Positions 24,801-38,831 of a stretch of 64,000 nucleotides of DNA are shown in pieces; the first letter of the stretch is position 1, and every line of letters starts with the position of its first letter. Both the position numbers and the translations under genes were made by a program. Origin of the DNA: Auanema rhodensis (lineage: Eukaryota; Nematoda; Chromadorea; Rhabditida; Rhabditidae); the NCBI GenBank assembly GCA_964057225.1, contig OZ059900.1, positions 382,501 through 446,500 of the forward strand, written 5' to 3'. The notes under the pieces were generated by a model. It was not told where the DNA came from, made no database searches, and saw only the letters and a program-made list of their open reading frames with translations.

Positions 24801-26680
24801 ACACAATACACAAAATCAGTCTATTTTTATGAGTTTGCACTGATATATATTCATTTTGATCAAAAAAGGTCGAAAATAGAAAGAATTTTGGAAATGTCCG
24901 AGTTTTGAGTCCAATTTGGCTAAATCGCTCATATATATGATCAAAAGCATAGTTTTATTGTCTATAACAACAAAAGTCATCAATTAAACGCTAGTGATGT
25001 TGAAATACTGAATTTCGCTCAAATAGCATAACTACACTAAGTATGGTCGTTTTTATGCCTTTAACACCATATACTCACCGATTTTTGGTACAAAATCTGT
25101 AATACTCGTAAATTTTGATCATATTCGTTAAGATTTGAGAATCAAACATACAATACACGAAATCAGTCTATTTTTATGAGCTTGCACTGATATATATTCA
25201 TTTTGATCAAAAAAGGTCGAAAATAGAAAGAATTTTTGAAATTTCCGAGTTTTGAGTCCAATTTGGCTAAATCGCTCATATATATGATCAAAAGCATAGT
25301 TTTATTGTCTATAACAACAAAAGTCATCAATTAAACGCTAGTGATGTTTAAATACTGAATTTCGCTCAAATAGCATAACTACACTAAGTATGGTCGTTTT
25401 TATGCCTTTAACACCATATACTCACCGATTTTTGGTACAAAATCTGTAATACTCGTAAATTTTGATCATATTCGTTAAGATTGGAGAATCAAACACACAA
25501 TACACAAAATCAGTCTATTTTTATGAGCTTGCACTGATATATATTCATTTTGATCAAAAAAGGTCGAAAATAGAAAGAATTTTTGAAATTTCCGAGTTTT
25601 GAGTCCAATTTGGCTAAATCGCTCATATATATGATCAAAAGCATAGTTTTATTGTCTATAACAACAAAAGTCATCAATTAAACGCTAGTGATGTTTAAAT
25701 ACTGAATTTCGCTCAAATAGCATTACTACACTAAGTATGGTCGTTTTTATGCCTTTAACACCATATACTCACCGATTTTTGGTACAAAATCTGTAATACT
25801 CGTAAATTTTGATCATATTCGTTAAGATTTGAGAATCAAACACACAATACACAAAATCATTCTATTTTTATGAGCTTGCACTGATATATATTCATTTTGA
25901 TCAAAAAAGGTCGAAAATAGAAAGAATTTTTGAAATTTCCGAGTTTTGAGTCCAATTTGGCTAAATCGCTCATATATATGATCAAAAGCATAGTTTCATC
26001 GTCTATAACAACAAAAGTCATCAATTAAACGCTAGTGATGTTTTAATACTGAATTTCGCTCAAATAGCATTACTACACTAAGTATGGTCGTTTTTATGCC
26101 TTTAACACCATATACTCACCGATTTTTGGTACAAAATCTGTAATACTTGTAAATTTTGATCATATTTGTTAAGATTTGAGAATCAAACACACAATACACA
26201 AAATCAGTCTATTTTTATGAGTTTGCACTGATATATATTCATTTTGATCAAAAAAGGTCGAAAATAGAAAGAATTTTGGAAATGTCCGAGTTTTGAGTCC
26301 AATTTGGCTAAATCGCTCATATATATGATCAAAAGCATAGTTTTATTGTCTATAACAACAAAAGTCATCAATTAAACGCTAGTGATGTTGAAATACTGAA
26401 TTTCGCTCAAATAGCATTACTACACTAAGTATGGTCGTTTTTATGCCTTTAACACCATATACTCACCGATTTTTGGTACAAAATCTGTAATACTCGTAAA
26501 TTTTGATCATATTCGTTAAGATTTGAGAATCAAACACACAATACACAAAATCAGTCTATTTTTATGAGCTTGCACTGATATATATTCATTTTGATCAAAA
26601 AAGGTCGAAAATAGAAAGAATTTTTGAATTTTCCGAGTTTTGAGTCCAATTGGGCTAAATCGCTCATATATATGATCAAA
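21820..26680. repeat. HOR domain 6: mixed units with a 1388-bp 4-mer
   Basis: Unit starts: 21820 (348 bp), 22168, 22515, 22862, 23209, 23557, 23904, 24252, 24599, 24946, 25293, 25640, 25987, 26334. Unit 21820 is one base longer because of TTTTGAAATCCAAT. Units 24252, 24599, 24946 repeat as 25640, 25987, 26334 at 1388 bp, sharing AATCATTCTATT, the A-type body and GATGTTGAAATACTG. GATTGGAG marks 23904 and 25293. The order of 21820-25292 closely resembles 40569-43693. Confidence 0.8.
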
Positions 26681-29600
26681 AGCATAGTTTTATTGTCTAT
26701 GACAACAAAAGTCATTAATTAAACACCAATGATGTTTAAATCACTAAATTTCGCTCAAATAGCATTACTACACTAAGTATGGTCGTTTTTATGCCTTTAA
26801 CACCATATACTCACCGATTTTTGGTACAAAATCTGTAATACTCGTAAATTTTGATCATATTCGTTAAGATTTGAGAATCAAACACACAATACACAAAATC
26901 AGTCTATTTTTATGAGCTTGCACTGATATATATTCATTTTGATCAAAAAAGGTCGAAAATAGAAAGAATTTTTGAAATTTCCGAGTTTTGAGTCCAATTT
27001 GGCTGAATTGCTCATATATATGATCAAAAGCATAGTTTTATTGTCTATAACAACAAAAGTCATCAATTAAACGCTAGTGATGTTTTAATACTGAATTTCG
27101 CTCAAATAGCATTACTACACTAAGTATGGTCGTTTTTATGCCTTTAACACCATATACTCACCGATTTTTGGTACAAAATCTGTAATACTCGTAAATTTTG
27201 ATCATATTCGTTAAGATTTGAAAATCAAACACACAATAAACAAAATCAGTCTATTTTTATGAGTTTGCACTGATATATATTCATTTTGATCAAAAAAGGT
27301 CGAAAATAGAAAGATTTTTTGAATTTTCCGAGTTTTGAGTCCAATTGGGCTAAATCGCTCATATATATGATCAAAAGCATAGTTTTATTGTCTATGACAA
27401 CAAAAGTCATTAATTAAACACTAATGATGTTTAAATCACTAAATTTCGCTCAAATAGCATTACTACACTAAGTATGGTCGTTTTTATGCCTTTAACACCA
27501 TATACTCACCGATTTTTGGTACAAAATCTGTAATACTTGTAAATTTTGATCATATTCGTTAAGATTTGAAAATCAAACACACAATAAACAAAATCAGTCT
27601 ATTTTTATGAGTTTGCACTGATATATATTCATTTTGATCAAAAAAGGTCGAAAATAGAAAGATTTTTTGAATTTTCCGAGTTTTGAGTCCAATTGGGCTA
27701 AATCGCTCATATATATGATCAAAAGCATAGTTTTATTGTCTATGACAACAAAAGTCATTAATTAAACACTAATGATGTTTAAATCACTAAATTTCGCTCA
27801 AATAGCATTACTACACTAAGTATGGTCGTTTTTATGCCTTTAACACCATATACTCACCGATTTTTGGTACAAAATCTGTAATACTTGTAAATTTTGATCA
27901 TATTTGTTAAGATTTGAGAATCAAACACACAATACACAAAATCAGTCTATTTTTATGAGTTTGCACTGATATATATTCATTTTGATCAAAAAAGGTCGAA
28001 AATAGAAAGAATTTTTGAATTTTCCGAGTTTTGAGTCCAATTGGGCTAAATCGCTCATATATATGATCAAAAGCATAGTTTTATTGTCTATGACAACAAA
28101 AGTCATTAATTAAACACTAATGATGTTTAAATCACTAAATTTCGCTCAAATAGCATTACTACACTAAGTATGGTCGTTTTTATGCCTTTAACACCATATA
28201 CTCACCGATTTTTGGTACAAAATCTGTAATACTCGTAAATTTTGATCATATTCGTTAAGATTTGAGAATCAAACACACAATACCCAAAATCAGTCTATTT
28301 TTATGAGCTTGCACTGATATATATTCATTTTGATCAAAAAAGGTCGAAAATAGAAAGAATTTTTGAAATTTCCGAGTTTTGAGTCCAATTTGGCTAAATC
28401 GCTCATATATATGATCAAAAGCATAGTTTCATTGTCTATAACAACAAAAGTCATCAATTAAACGCTAGTGATGTTTTAATACTGAATTTCGCTCAAATAG
28501 CATAACTACACTAAGTATGGTCGTTTTTATGCCTTTAACACCATATACTCACCGATTTTTGGTACAAAATCTGTAATACTCGTAAATTTTGATCATATTC
28601 GTTAAGATTTGAGAATCAAACATACAATACACAAAATCAGTCTATTTTTATGAGCTTGCACTGATATATATTCATTTTGATCAAAAAAGGTCGAAAATAG
28701 AAAGAATTTTTGAAATTTCCGAGTTTTGAGTCTAATTTGGCTAAATCGCTCATATATATGATCAGAAGCATAGTTTTATTGTCTATGACAACAAAAGTCA
28801 TCAATTAAACGCTAGTGATGTTTAAATACTGATTTTCGCTCAAATAGCATTACTACACTAAGTATGGTCGTTTTTATGCCTTTAACACCATATACTCACC
28901 GATTTTTGGTACAAAATCTGTAATACTCGTAAATTTTGATCATATTCGTTAAGATTTGAGAATCAAACACTCAATACACAAAATCAGTCTATTTTTATGA
29001 GCTTGCACTGATATATATTCATTTTGATCAAAAAAGGTCGAAAATAGAAAGAATTTTTGAAATTTCCGAGTTTTGAGTCCAATTTGGCTAAATCGCTCAT
29101 ATATATGATCAAAAGCATAGTTTTATTGTCTATAACAACAAAAGTCATCAATTAAACGCTAGTGATGTTTAAATACTGAATTTCGCTCCAATAGCATAAC
29201 TACACTAAGTATGGTCGTTTTTATGCCTTTAACACCATATACTCACCGATTTTTGGTACAAAATCTGTAATACTCGTAAATTTTGATCATATTCGTTAAG
29301 ATTTGAGAATCAAACACACAATACACAAAATCAGTCTATTTTTATGAGCTTGCACTGATATATATTCATTTTGATCAAAAAAGGTCGAAAATAGAAAGAA
29401 TTTTTGAAATTTCCGAGTTTTGAGTCCAATTTGGCTGAATCGCTCATATATATGATCAAAAGCATAGTTTTATTGTCTATAACAACAAAAGTCATCAATT
29501 AAACGCTAGTGATGTTTTAATACTGAATTTCGCTCAAATAGCATTACTACACTAAGTATGGTCGTTTTTATGCCTTTAACACCATACACTCACCGATTTT

Positions 29601-30494
29601 TGGTACAAAATCTGTAATACTCGTAAATTTTGATCATATTCGTTAAGATTTGAGAATCAAACACACAATACCCAAAATCAGTCTATTTTTATGAGCTTGC
29701 ACTGATATATATTCATTTTGATCAAAAAAGGTCGAAAATAGAAAGAATTTTTGAAATTTCCGAGTTTTGAGTCCAATTTGGCTAAATCGCTCATATATAT
29801 GATCAAAAGCATAGTTTCATTGTCTATAACAACAAAAGTCATCAATTAAACGCTAGTGATGTTTTAATACTGAATTTCGCTCAAATAGCATTACTACACT
29901 AAGTATGGTCGTTTTTATGCCTTTAACACTATATACTCACCGATTTTTGGTACAAAATCTGTAATACTTGTAAATTTTGTTCATATTTGTTAAGATTTGA
30001 GAATCAAACATACAATACACGAAATCAGTCTATTTTTATGAGCTTGCACTGATATATATTCATTTTGATCAAAAAAGGTCGAAAATAGAAAGAATTTTTG
30101 AAATTTCGGAGTCTAATTTGGCTAAATCGCTCATATATATGATCAGAAGCATAGTTTTATTGTCTATGACAACAAAAGTCATCAATTAAACGCTAGTGAT
30201 GTTCAAATACTGATTTTCGCTCGAATAGCATTACTACACTAAGTATGGTCGTTTTTATGCCTTTAACACCATATACTCACCGATTTTTGGTACAAAATCT
30301 GTAATACTCGTAAATTTTGATCATATTCGTTAAGATTTGAGAATCAAACACACAATACACAAAATCAGTCTATTTTTATGAGCTTGCACTGATATATATT
30401 CATTTTGATCAAAAAAGGTCGAAAATAGAAAGAATTTTTGAATTTTCCGAGTTTTGAGTCCAATTGGGCTAAATCGCTCATTTATATGATCAAA
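26681..30494. repeat. Compressed 11-mer HOR copy (3814 bp)
   Basis: Unit starts: 26681, 27029, 27376, 27724, 28072, 28420, 28767, 29114, 29461, 29808 (340 bp), 30148. It follows the order of the downstream 13-mer 30495-35010 but is two units shorter. Unit 29461 has the head of a 33275-type unit and the body of a 33622-type unit (CATACACTC, AATACCC). Unit 30148 has the head of a 34317-type unit (GATGTTCAAAT, GCTCGAATAG) and the body of a 34664-type unit (GAATTTTCC, CTCATTTATATG). Both look like deletion hybrids. Confidence 0.8.
30101..30116 (+). other. 7-bp deletion at GAGTTTTGAG
   Basis: Unit 29808 is 340 bp. The usual TTTCCGAGTTTTGAGTCTAA reads TTTCGGAGTCTAA here, consistent with loss of 7 bp between the two GAG copies plus one C-to-G change. 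The same class of unit at 33970, 37443 and 40569 is intact. Confidence 0.85.
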
Positions 30495-33400
30495 AGCATA
30501 GTTTTATTGTCTATGACAACAAAAGTCATTAATTAAACACTAATGATGTTTAAATCACTAAATTTCGCTCAAATAGCATTACTACACTAAGTATGGTCGT
30601 TTTTATGCCTTTAACACCATATACTCACCGATTTTTGGTACAAAATCTGTAATACTCGTAAATTTTGATCATATTCGTTAAGATTTGAGAATCAAACACA
30701 CAATACACAAAATCAGTCTATTTTTATGAGCTTGCACTGATATATATTCATTTTGATCAAAAAAGGTCGAAAATAGAAAGAATTTTTGAAATTTCCGAGT
30801 TTTGAGTCCAATTTGGCTGAATTGCTCATATATATGATCAAAAGCATAGTTTTATTGTCTATAACAACAAAAGTCATCAATTAAACGCTAGTGATGTTTT
30901 AATACTGAATTTCGCTCAAATAGCATTACTACACTAAGTATGGTCGTTTTTATGCCTTTAACACCATATACTCACCGATTTTTGGTACAAAATCTGTAAT
31001 ACTCGTAAATTTTGATCATATTCGTTAAGATTTGAAAATCAAACACACAATAAACAAAATCAGTCTATTTTTATGAGTTTGCACTGATATATATTCATTT
31101 TGATCAAAAAAGGTCGAAAATAGAAAGATTTTTTGAATTTTCCGAGTTTTGAGTCCAATTGGGCTAAATCGCTCATATATATGATCAAAAGCATAGTTTT
31201 ATTGTCTATGACAACAAAAGTCATTAATTAAACACTAATGATGTTTAAATCACTAAATTTCGCTCAAATAGCATTACTACACTAAGTATGGTCGTTTTTA
31301 TGCCTTTAACACCATATACTCACCGATTTTTGGTACAAAATCTGTAATACTTGTAAATTTTGATCATATTCGTTAAGATTTGAAAATCAAACACACAATA
31401 AACAAAATCAGTCTATTTTTATGAGTTTGCACTGATATATATTCATTTTGATCAAAAAAGGTCGAAAATAGAAAGATTTTTTGAATTTTCCGAGTTTTGA
31501 GTCCAATTGGGCTAAATCGCTCATATATATGATCAAAAGCATAGTTTTATTGTCTATGACAACAAAAGTCATTAATTAAACACTAATGATGTTTAAATCA
31601 CTAAATTTCGCTCAAATAGCATTACTACACTAAGTATGGTCGTTTTTATGCCTTTAACACCATATACTCACCGATTTTTGGTACAAAATCTGTAATACTT
31701 GTAATATTTGATCATATTTGTTAAGATTTGAGAATCAAACACACAATACACAAAATCAGTCTATTTTTATGAGTTTGCACTGATATATATTCATTTTGAT
31801 CAAAAAAGGTCGAAAATAGAAAGAATTTTTGAATTTTCCGAGTTTTGAGTCCAATTGGGCTAAATCGCTCATATATATGATCAAAAGCATAGTTTTATTG
31901 TCTATGACAACAAAAGTCATTAATTAAACACTAATGATGTTTAAATCACTAAATTTCGCTCAAATAGCATTACTACACTAAGTATGGTCGTTTTTATGCC
32001 TTTAAAACCATATACTCACCGATTTTTGGTACAAAATCTGTAATACTCGTAAATTTTGATCATATTCGTTAAGATTTGAGAATCAAACACACAATACCCA
32101 AAATCAGTCTATTTTTATGAGCTTGCACTGATATATATTCATTTTGATCAAAAAAGGTCGAAAATAGAAAGAATTTTTGAAATTTCCGAGTTTTGAGTCC
32201 AATTTGGCTAAATCGCTCATATATATGATCAAAAGCATAGTTTCATTGTCTATAACAACAAAAGTCATCAATTAAACGCTAGTGATGTTTTAATACTGAA
32301 TTTCGCTCAAATAGCATAACTACACTAAGTATGGTCGTTTTTATGCCTTTAACACCATATACTCACCGATTTTTGGTACAAAATCTGTAATACTCGTAAA
32401 TTTTGATCATATTCGTTAAGATTTGAGAATCAAACATACAATACACAAAATCAGTCTATTTTTATAAGCTTGCACTGATATATATTCATTTTGATCAAAA
32501 AAGGTCGAAAATAGAAAGAATTTTTGAAATTTCCGAGTTTTGAGTCTAATTTGGCTAAATCGCTCATATATATGATCAGAAGCATAGTTTTATTGTCTAT
32601 GACAACAAAAGTCATCAATTAAACGCTAGTGATGTTTAAATACTGATTTTCGCTCAAATAGCATTACTACACTAAGTATGGTCGTTTTTATGCCTTTAAC
32701 ACCATATACTCACCGATTTTTGGTACAAAATCTGTAATACTCGTAAATTTTGATCATATTCGTTAAGATTTGAGAATCAAACACTCAATACACAAAATCA
32801 GTCTATTTTTATGAGCTTGCACTGATATATATTCATTTTGATCAAAAAAGGTCGAAAATAGAAAGAATTTTTGAAATTTCCGAGTTTTGAGTCCAATTTG
32901 GCTAAATCGCTCATATATATGATCAAAAGCATAGTTTTATTGTCTATAACAACAAAAGTCATCAATTAAACGCTAGTGATGTTTAAATACTGAATTTCGC
33001 TCAAATAGCATAACTACACTAAGTATGGTCGTTTTTATGCCTTTAACACCATATACTCACCGATTTTTGGTACAAAATCTGTAATACTCGTAAATTTTGA
33101 TCATATTCGTTAAGATTTGAGAATCAAACACACAATACACAAAATCAGTCTATTTTTATGAGCTTGCACTGATATATATTCATTTTGATCAAAAAAGGTC
33201 GAAAATAGAAAGAATTTTTGAAATTTCCGAGTTTTGAGTCCAATTTGGCTGAATCGCTCATATATATGATCAAAAGCATAGTTTTATTGTCTATAACAAC
33301 AAAAGTCATCAATTAAACGCTAGTGATGTTTTAATACTGAATTTCGCTCAAATAGCATTACTACACTAAGTATGGTCGTTTTTATGCCTTTAACACCATA

Positions 33401-35010
33401 TACTCACCGATTTTTGGTACAAAATCTGTAATACTCGTAAATTTTGATCATATTCGTTAAGATTTGAGAATCAAACACACAATACACAAAATCAGTCTAT
33501 TTTTATGAGCTTGCACTGATATATATTCATTTTGATCAAAAAAGGTCGAAAATAGAAAGAATTTTTGAATTTTCCGAGTTTTGAGTCCAATTGGGCTAAA
33601 TCGCTCATATATATGATCAAAAGCATAGTTTTATTGTCTATGACAACAAAAGTCATTAATTAAACACTAATGATGTTTAAATCACTAAATTTCGCTCAAA
33701 TAACATTACTACACTAAGTATGGTCGTTTTTATGCCTTTAACACCATACACTCACCGATTTTTGGTACAAAATCTGTAATACTCGTAAATTTTGATCATA
33801 TTCGTTAAGATTTGAGAATCAAACACACAATACCCAAAATCAGTCTATTTTTATGAGCTTGCACTGATATATATTCATTTTGATCAAAAAAGGTCGAAAA
33901 TAGAAAGAATTTTTGAAATTTCCGAGTTTTGAGTCCAATTTGGCTAAATCGCTCATATATATGATCAAAAGCATAGTTTCATTGTCTATAACAACAAAAG
34001 TCATCAATTAAACGCTAGTGATGTTTTAATACTGAATTTCGCTCAAATAGCATTACTACACTAAGTATGGTCGTTTTTATGCCTTTAACACTATATACTC
34101 ACCGATTTTTGGTACAAAATCTGTAATACTTGTAAATTTTGTTCATATTTGTTAAGATTTGAGAATCAAACATACAATACACGAAATCAGTCTATTTTTA
34201 TGAGCTTGCACTGATATATATTCATTTTGATCAAAAAAGGTCGAAAATAGAAAGAATTTTTGAAATTTCCGAGTTTTGAGTCTAATTTGGCTAAATCGCT
34301 CATATATATGATCAGAAGCATAGTTTTATTGTCTATGACAACAAAAGTCATCAATTAAACGCTAGTGATGTTCAAATACTGATTTTCGCTCGAATAGCAT
34401 TACTACACTAAGTATGGTCGTTTTTATGCCTTTAACACCATATACTCACCGATTTTTGGTACAAAATCTGTAATACTCGTAAATTTTGATCATATTCGTT
34501 AAGATTTGAGAATCAAACACACAATACACAAAATCAGTCTATTTTTATGAGCTTGCACTGATATATATTCATTTTGATCAAAAAAGGTCGAAAATAGAAA
34601 GAATTTTTGAAATTTCCGAGTTTTGAGTCCAATTTGGCTAAATCGCTCATATATATGATCAAAAGCATAGTTTTATTGTCTATAACAACAAAAGTCATCA
34701 ATTAAACGCTAGTGATGTTTAAATACTGAATTTCGCTCAAATAGCATTACTACACTAAGTATGGTCGTTTTTATGCCTTTAACACCATATACTCACCGAT
34801 TTTTGGTACAAAATCTGTAATACTCGTAAATTTTGATCATATTCGTTAAGATTTGAGAATCAAACACACAATACACAAAATCAGTCTATTTTTATGAGCT
34901 TGCACTGATATATATTCATTTTGATCAAAAAAGGTCGAAAATAGAAAGAATTTTTGAATTTTCCGAGTTTTGAGTCCAATTGGGCTAAATCGCTCATTTA
35001 TATGATCAAA
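30495..35010. repeat. Full 13-mer HOR copy (4516 bp)
   Basis: Unit starts: 30495, 30843, 31190, 31538, 31886, 32234, 32581, 32928, 33275, 33622, 33970, 34317, 34664. Three consecutive units (30843, 31190, 31538) belong to the GAATTTTCC/CCAATTGGGC tail class, two of them with AAAATC and AATAAACA. Unit 31538 has CTTGTAATATTTG, 31886 has TTTAAAACCATAT, and 33622 has AAATAACATT with CATACACTC. These private markers let later copies be traced. Confidence 0.8.
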
Positions 35011-35358
35011 AGCATAGTTTTATTGTCTATGACAACAAAAGTCATTAATTAAACACTAATGATGTTTAAATCACTAAATTTCGCTCAAATAACATTACTA
35101 CACTAAGTATGGTCGTTTTTATGCCTTTAACACCATATACTCACCGATTTTTGGTACAAAATCTGTAATACTTGTAATATTTGATCATATTTGTTAAGAT
35201 TTGAGAATCAAACACACAATACACAAAATCAGTCTATTTTTATGAGTTTGCACTGATATATATTCATTTTGATCAAAAAAGGTCGAAAATAGAAAGAATT
35301 TTTGAATTTTCCGAGTTTTGAGTCCAATTGGGCTAAATCGCTCATATATATGATCAAA
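31886..35358. repeat. 10-mer HOR (3473 bp), copy 1
   Basis: Ten units from 31886 to 35011, repeated as 35359-38831 at a 3473-bp offset (for example 32234 and 35707, or 34317 and 37790). TTTAAAACC, TATAAGC, AAATAACATT, CATACACTC and TTTGTTCATA recur in the same order. The last unit of this copy (35011) is a hybrid joint. Confidence 0.88.
35011..35358 (+). repeat. Hybrid joint monomer of the 10-mer duplication
   Basis: The head (N with AAATAACATT) matches unit 38484, the last unit of copy 2. The body (CTTGTAATATTTG, GAGTTTGC, GAATTTTCC) matches unit 31538, the unit just before copy 1. The switch lies between about 35092 and 35171. This is the arrangement expected at the joint left by an unequal crossover between out-of-register N-head units. 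Confidence 0.8.
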
Positions 35359-38300
35359 AGCATAGTTTTATTGTCTATGACAACAAAAGTCATTAATTAA
35401 ACACTAATGATGTTTAAATCACTAAATTTCGCTCAAATAGCATTACTACACTAAGTATGGTCGTTTTTATGCCTTTAAAACCATATACTCACCGATTTTT
35501 GGTACAAAATCTGTAATACTCGTAAATTTTGATCATATTCGTTAAGATTTGAGAATCAAACACACAATACCCAAAATCAGTCTATTTTTATGAGCTTGCA
35601 CTGATATATATTCATTTTGATCAAAAAAGGTCGAAAATAGAAAGAATTTTTGAAATTTCCGAGTTTTGAGTCCAATTTGGCTAAATCGCTCATATATATG
35701 ATCAAAAGCATAGTTTCATTGTCTATAACAACAAAAGTCATCAATTAAACGCTAGTGATGTTTTAATACTGAATTTCGCTCAAATAGCATAACTACACTA
35801 AGTATGGTCGTTTTTATGCCTTTAACACCATATACTCACCGATTTTTGGTACAAAATCTGTAATACTCGTAAATTTTGATCATATTCGTTAAGATTTGAG
35901 AATCAAACATACAATACACAAAATCAGTCTATTTTTATAAGCTTGCACTGATATATATTCATTTTGATCAAAAAAGGTCGAAAATAGAAAGAATTTTTGA
36001 AATTTCCGAGTTTTGAGTCTAATTTGGCTAAATCGCTCATATATATGATCAGAAGCATAGTTTTATTGTCTATGACAACAAAAGTCATCAATTAAACGCT
36101 AGTGATGTTTAAATACTGATTTTCGCTCAAATAGCATTACTACACTAAGTATGGTCGTTTTTATGCCTTTAACACCATATACTCACCGATTTTTGGTACA
36201 AAATCTGTAATACTCGTAAATTTTGATCATATTCGTTAAGATTTGAGAATCAAACACTCAATACACAAAATCAGTCTATTTTTATGAGCTTGCACTGATA
36301 TATATTCATTTTGATCAAAAAAGGTCGAAAATAGAAAGAATTTTTGAAATTTCCGAGTTTTGAGTCCAATTTGGCTAAATCGCTCATATATATGATCAAA
36401 AGCATAGTTTTATTGTCTATAACAACAAAAGTCATCAATTAAACGCTAGTGATGTTTAAATACTGAATTTCGCTCAAATAGCATAACTACACTAAGTATG
36501 GTCGTTTTTATGCCTTTAACACCATATACTCACCGATTTTTGGTACAAAATCTGTAATACTCGTAAATTTTGATCATATTCGTTAAGATTTGAGAATCAA
36601 ACACACAATACACAAAATCAGTCTATTTTTATGAGCTTGCACTGATATATATTCATTTTGATCAAAAAAGGTCGAAAATAGAAAGAATTTTTGAAATTTC
36701 CGAGTTTTGAGTCCAATTTGGCTGAATCGCTCATATATATGATCAAAAGCATAGTTTTATTGTCTATAACAACAAAAGTCATCAATTAAACGCTAGTGAT
36801 GTTTTAATACTGAATTTCGCTCAAATAGCATTACTACACTAAGTATGGTCGTTTTTATGCCTTTAACACCATATACTCACCGATTTTTGGTACAAAATCT
36901 GTAATACTCGTAAATTTTGATCATATTCGTTAAGATTTGAGAATCAAACACACAATACACAAAATCAGTCTATTTTTATGAGCTTGCACTGATATATATT
37001 CATTTTGATCAAAAAAGGTCGAAAATAGAAAGAATTTTTGAATTTTCCGAGTTTTGAGTCCAATTGGGCTAAATCGCTCATATATATGATCAAAAGCATA
37101 GTTTTATTGTCTATGACAACAAAAGTCATTAATTAAACACTAATGATGTTTAAATCACTAAATTTCGCTCAAATAACATTACTACACTAAGTATGGTCGT
37201 TTTTATGCCTTTAACACCATACACTCACCGATTTTTGGTACAAAATCTGTAATACTCGTAAATTTTGATCATATTCGTTAAGATTTGAGAATCAAACACA
37301 CAATACCCAAAATCAGTCTATTTTTATGAGCTTGCACTGATATATATTCATTTTGATCAAAAAAGGTCGAAAATAGAAAGAATTTTTGAAATTTCCGAGT
37401 TTTGAGTCCAATTTGGCTAAATCGCTCATATATATGATCAAAAGCATAGTTTCATTGTCTATAACAACAAAAGTCATCAATTAAACGCTAGTGATGTTTT
37501 AATACTGAATTTCGCTCAAATAGCATTACTACACTAAGTATGGTCGTTTTTATGCCTTTAACACTATATACTCACCGATTTTTGGTACAAAATCTGTAAT
37601 ACTTGTAAATTTTGTTCATATTTGTTAAGATTTGAGAATCAAACATACAATACACGAAATCAGTCTATTTTTATGAGCTTGCACTGATATATATTCATTT
37701 TGATCAAAAAAGGTCGAAAATAGAAAGAATTTTTGAAATTTCCGAGTTTTGAGTCTAATTTGGCTAAATCGCTCATATATATGATCAGAAGCATAGTTTT
37801 ATTGTCTATGACAACAAAAGTCATCAATTAAACGCTAGTGATGTTCAAATACTGATTTTCGCTCGAATAGCATTACTACACTAAGTATGGTCGTTTTTAT
37901 GCCTTTAACACCATATACTCACCGATTTTTGGTACAAAATCTGTAATACTCGTAAATTTTGATCATATTCGTTAAGATTTGAGAATCAAACACACAATAC
38001 ACAAAATCAGTCTATTTTTATGAGCTTGCACTGATATATATTCATTTTGATCAAAAAAGGTCGAAAATAGAAAGAATTTTTGAAATTTCCGAGTTTTGAG
38101 TCCAATTTGGCTAAATCGCTCATATATATGATCAAAAGCATAGTTTTATTGTCTATAACAACAAAAGTCATCAATTAAACGCTAGTGATGTTTAAATACT
38201 GAATTTCGCTCAAATAGCATTACTACACTAAGTATGGTCGTTTTTATGCCTTTAACACCATATACTCACCGATTTTTGGTACAAAATCTGTAATACTCGT

Positions 38301-38831
38301 AAATTTTGATCATATTCGTTAAGATTTGAGAATCAAACACACAATACACAAAATCAGTCTATTTTTATGAGCTTGCACTGATATATATTCATTTTGATCA
38401 AAAAAGGTCGAAAATAGAAAGAATTTTTGAATTTTCCGAGTTTTGAGTCCAATTGGGCTAAATCGCTCATTTATATGATCAAAAGCATAGTTTTATTGTC
38501 TATGACAACAAAAGTCATTAATTAAACACTAATGATGTTTAAATCACTAAATTTCGCTCAAATAACATTACTACACTAAGTATGGTCGTTTTTATGCCTT
38601 TAACACCATATACTCACCGATTTTTGGTACAAAATCTGTAATACTCGTAAATTTTGATCATATTCGTTAAGATTTGAGAATCAAACACACAATACACAAA
38701 ATCAGTCTATTTTTATGAGCTTGCACTGATATATATTCATTTTGATCAAAAAAGGTCGAAAATAGAAAGAATTTTTGAAATTTCCGAGTTTTGAGTCCAA
38801 TTTGGCTGAATCGCTCATATATATGATCAAA
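35359..38831. repeat. 10-mer HOR (3473 bp), copy 2
   Basis: Unit starts: 35359, 35707, 36054, 36401, 36748, 37095, 37443, 37790, 38137, 38484. The first nine match copy 1 with no difference I noticed. The tenth (38484) keeps the AAATAACATT head but has a CTCGTAAA body and GGCTGAATCG tail. Confidence 0.88.
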
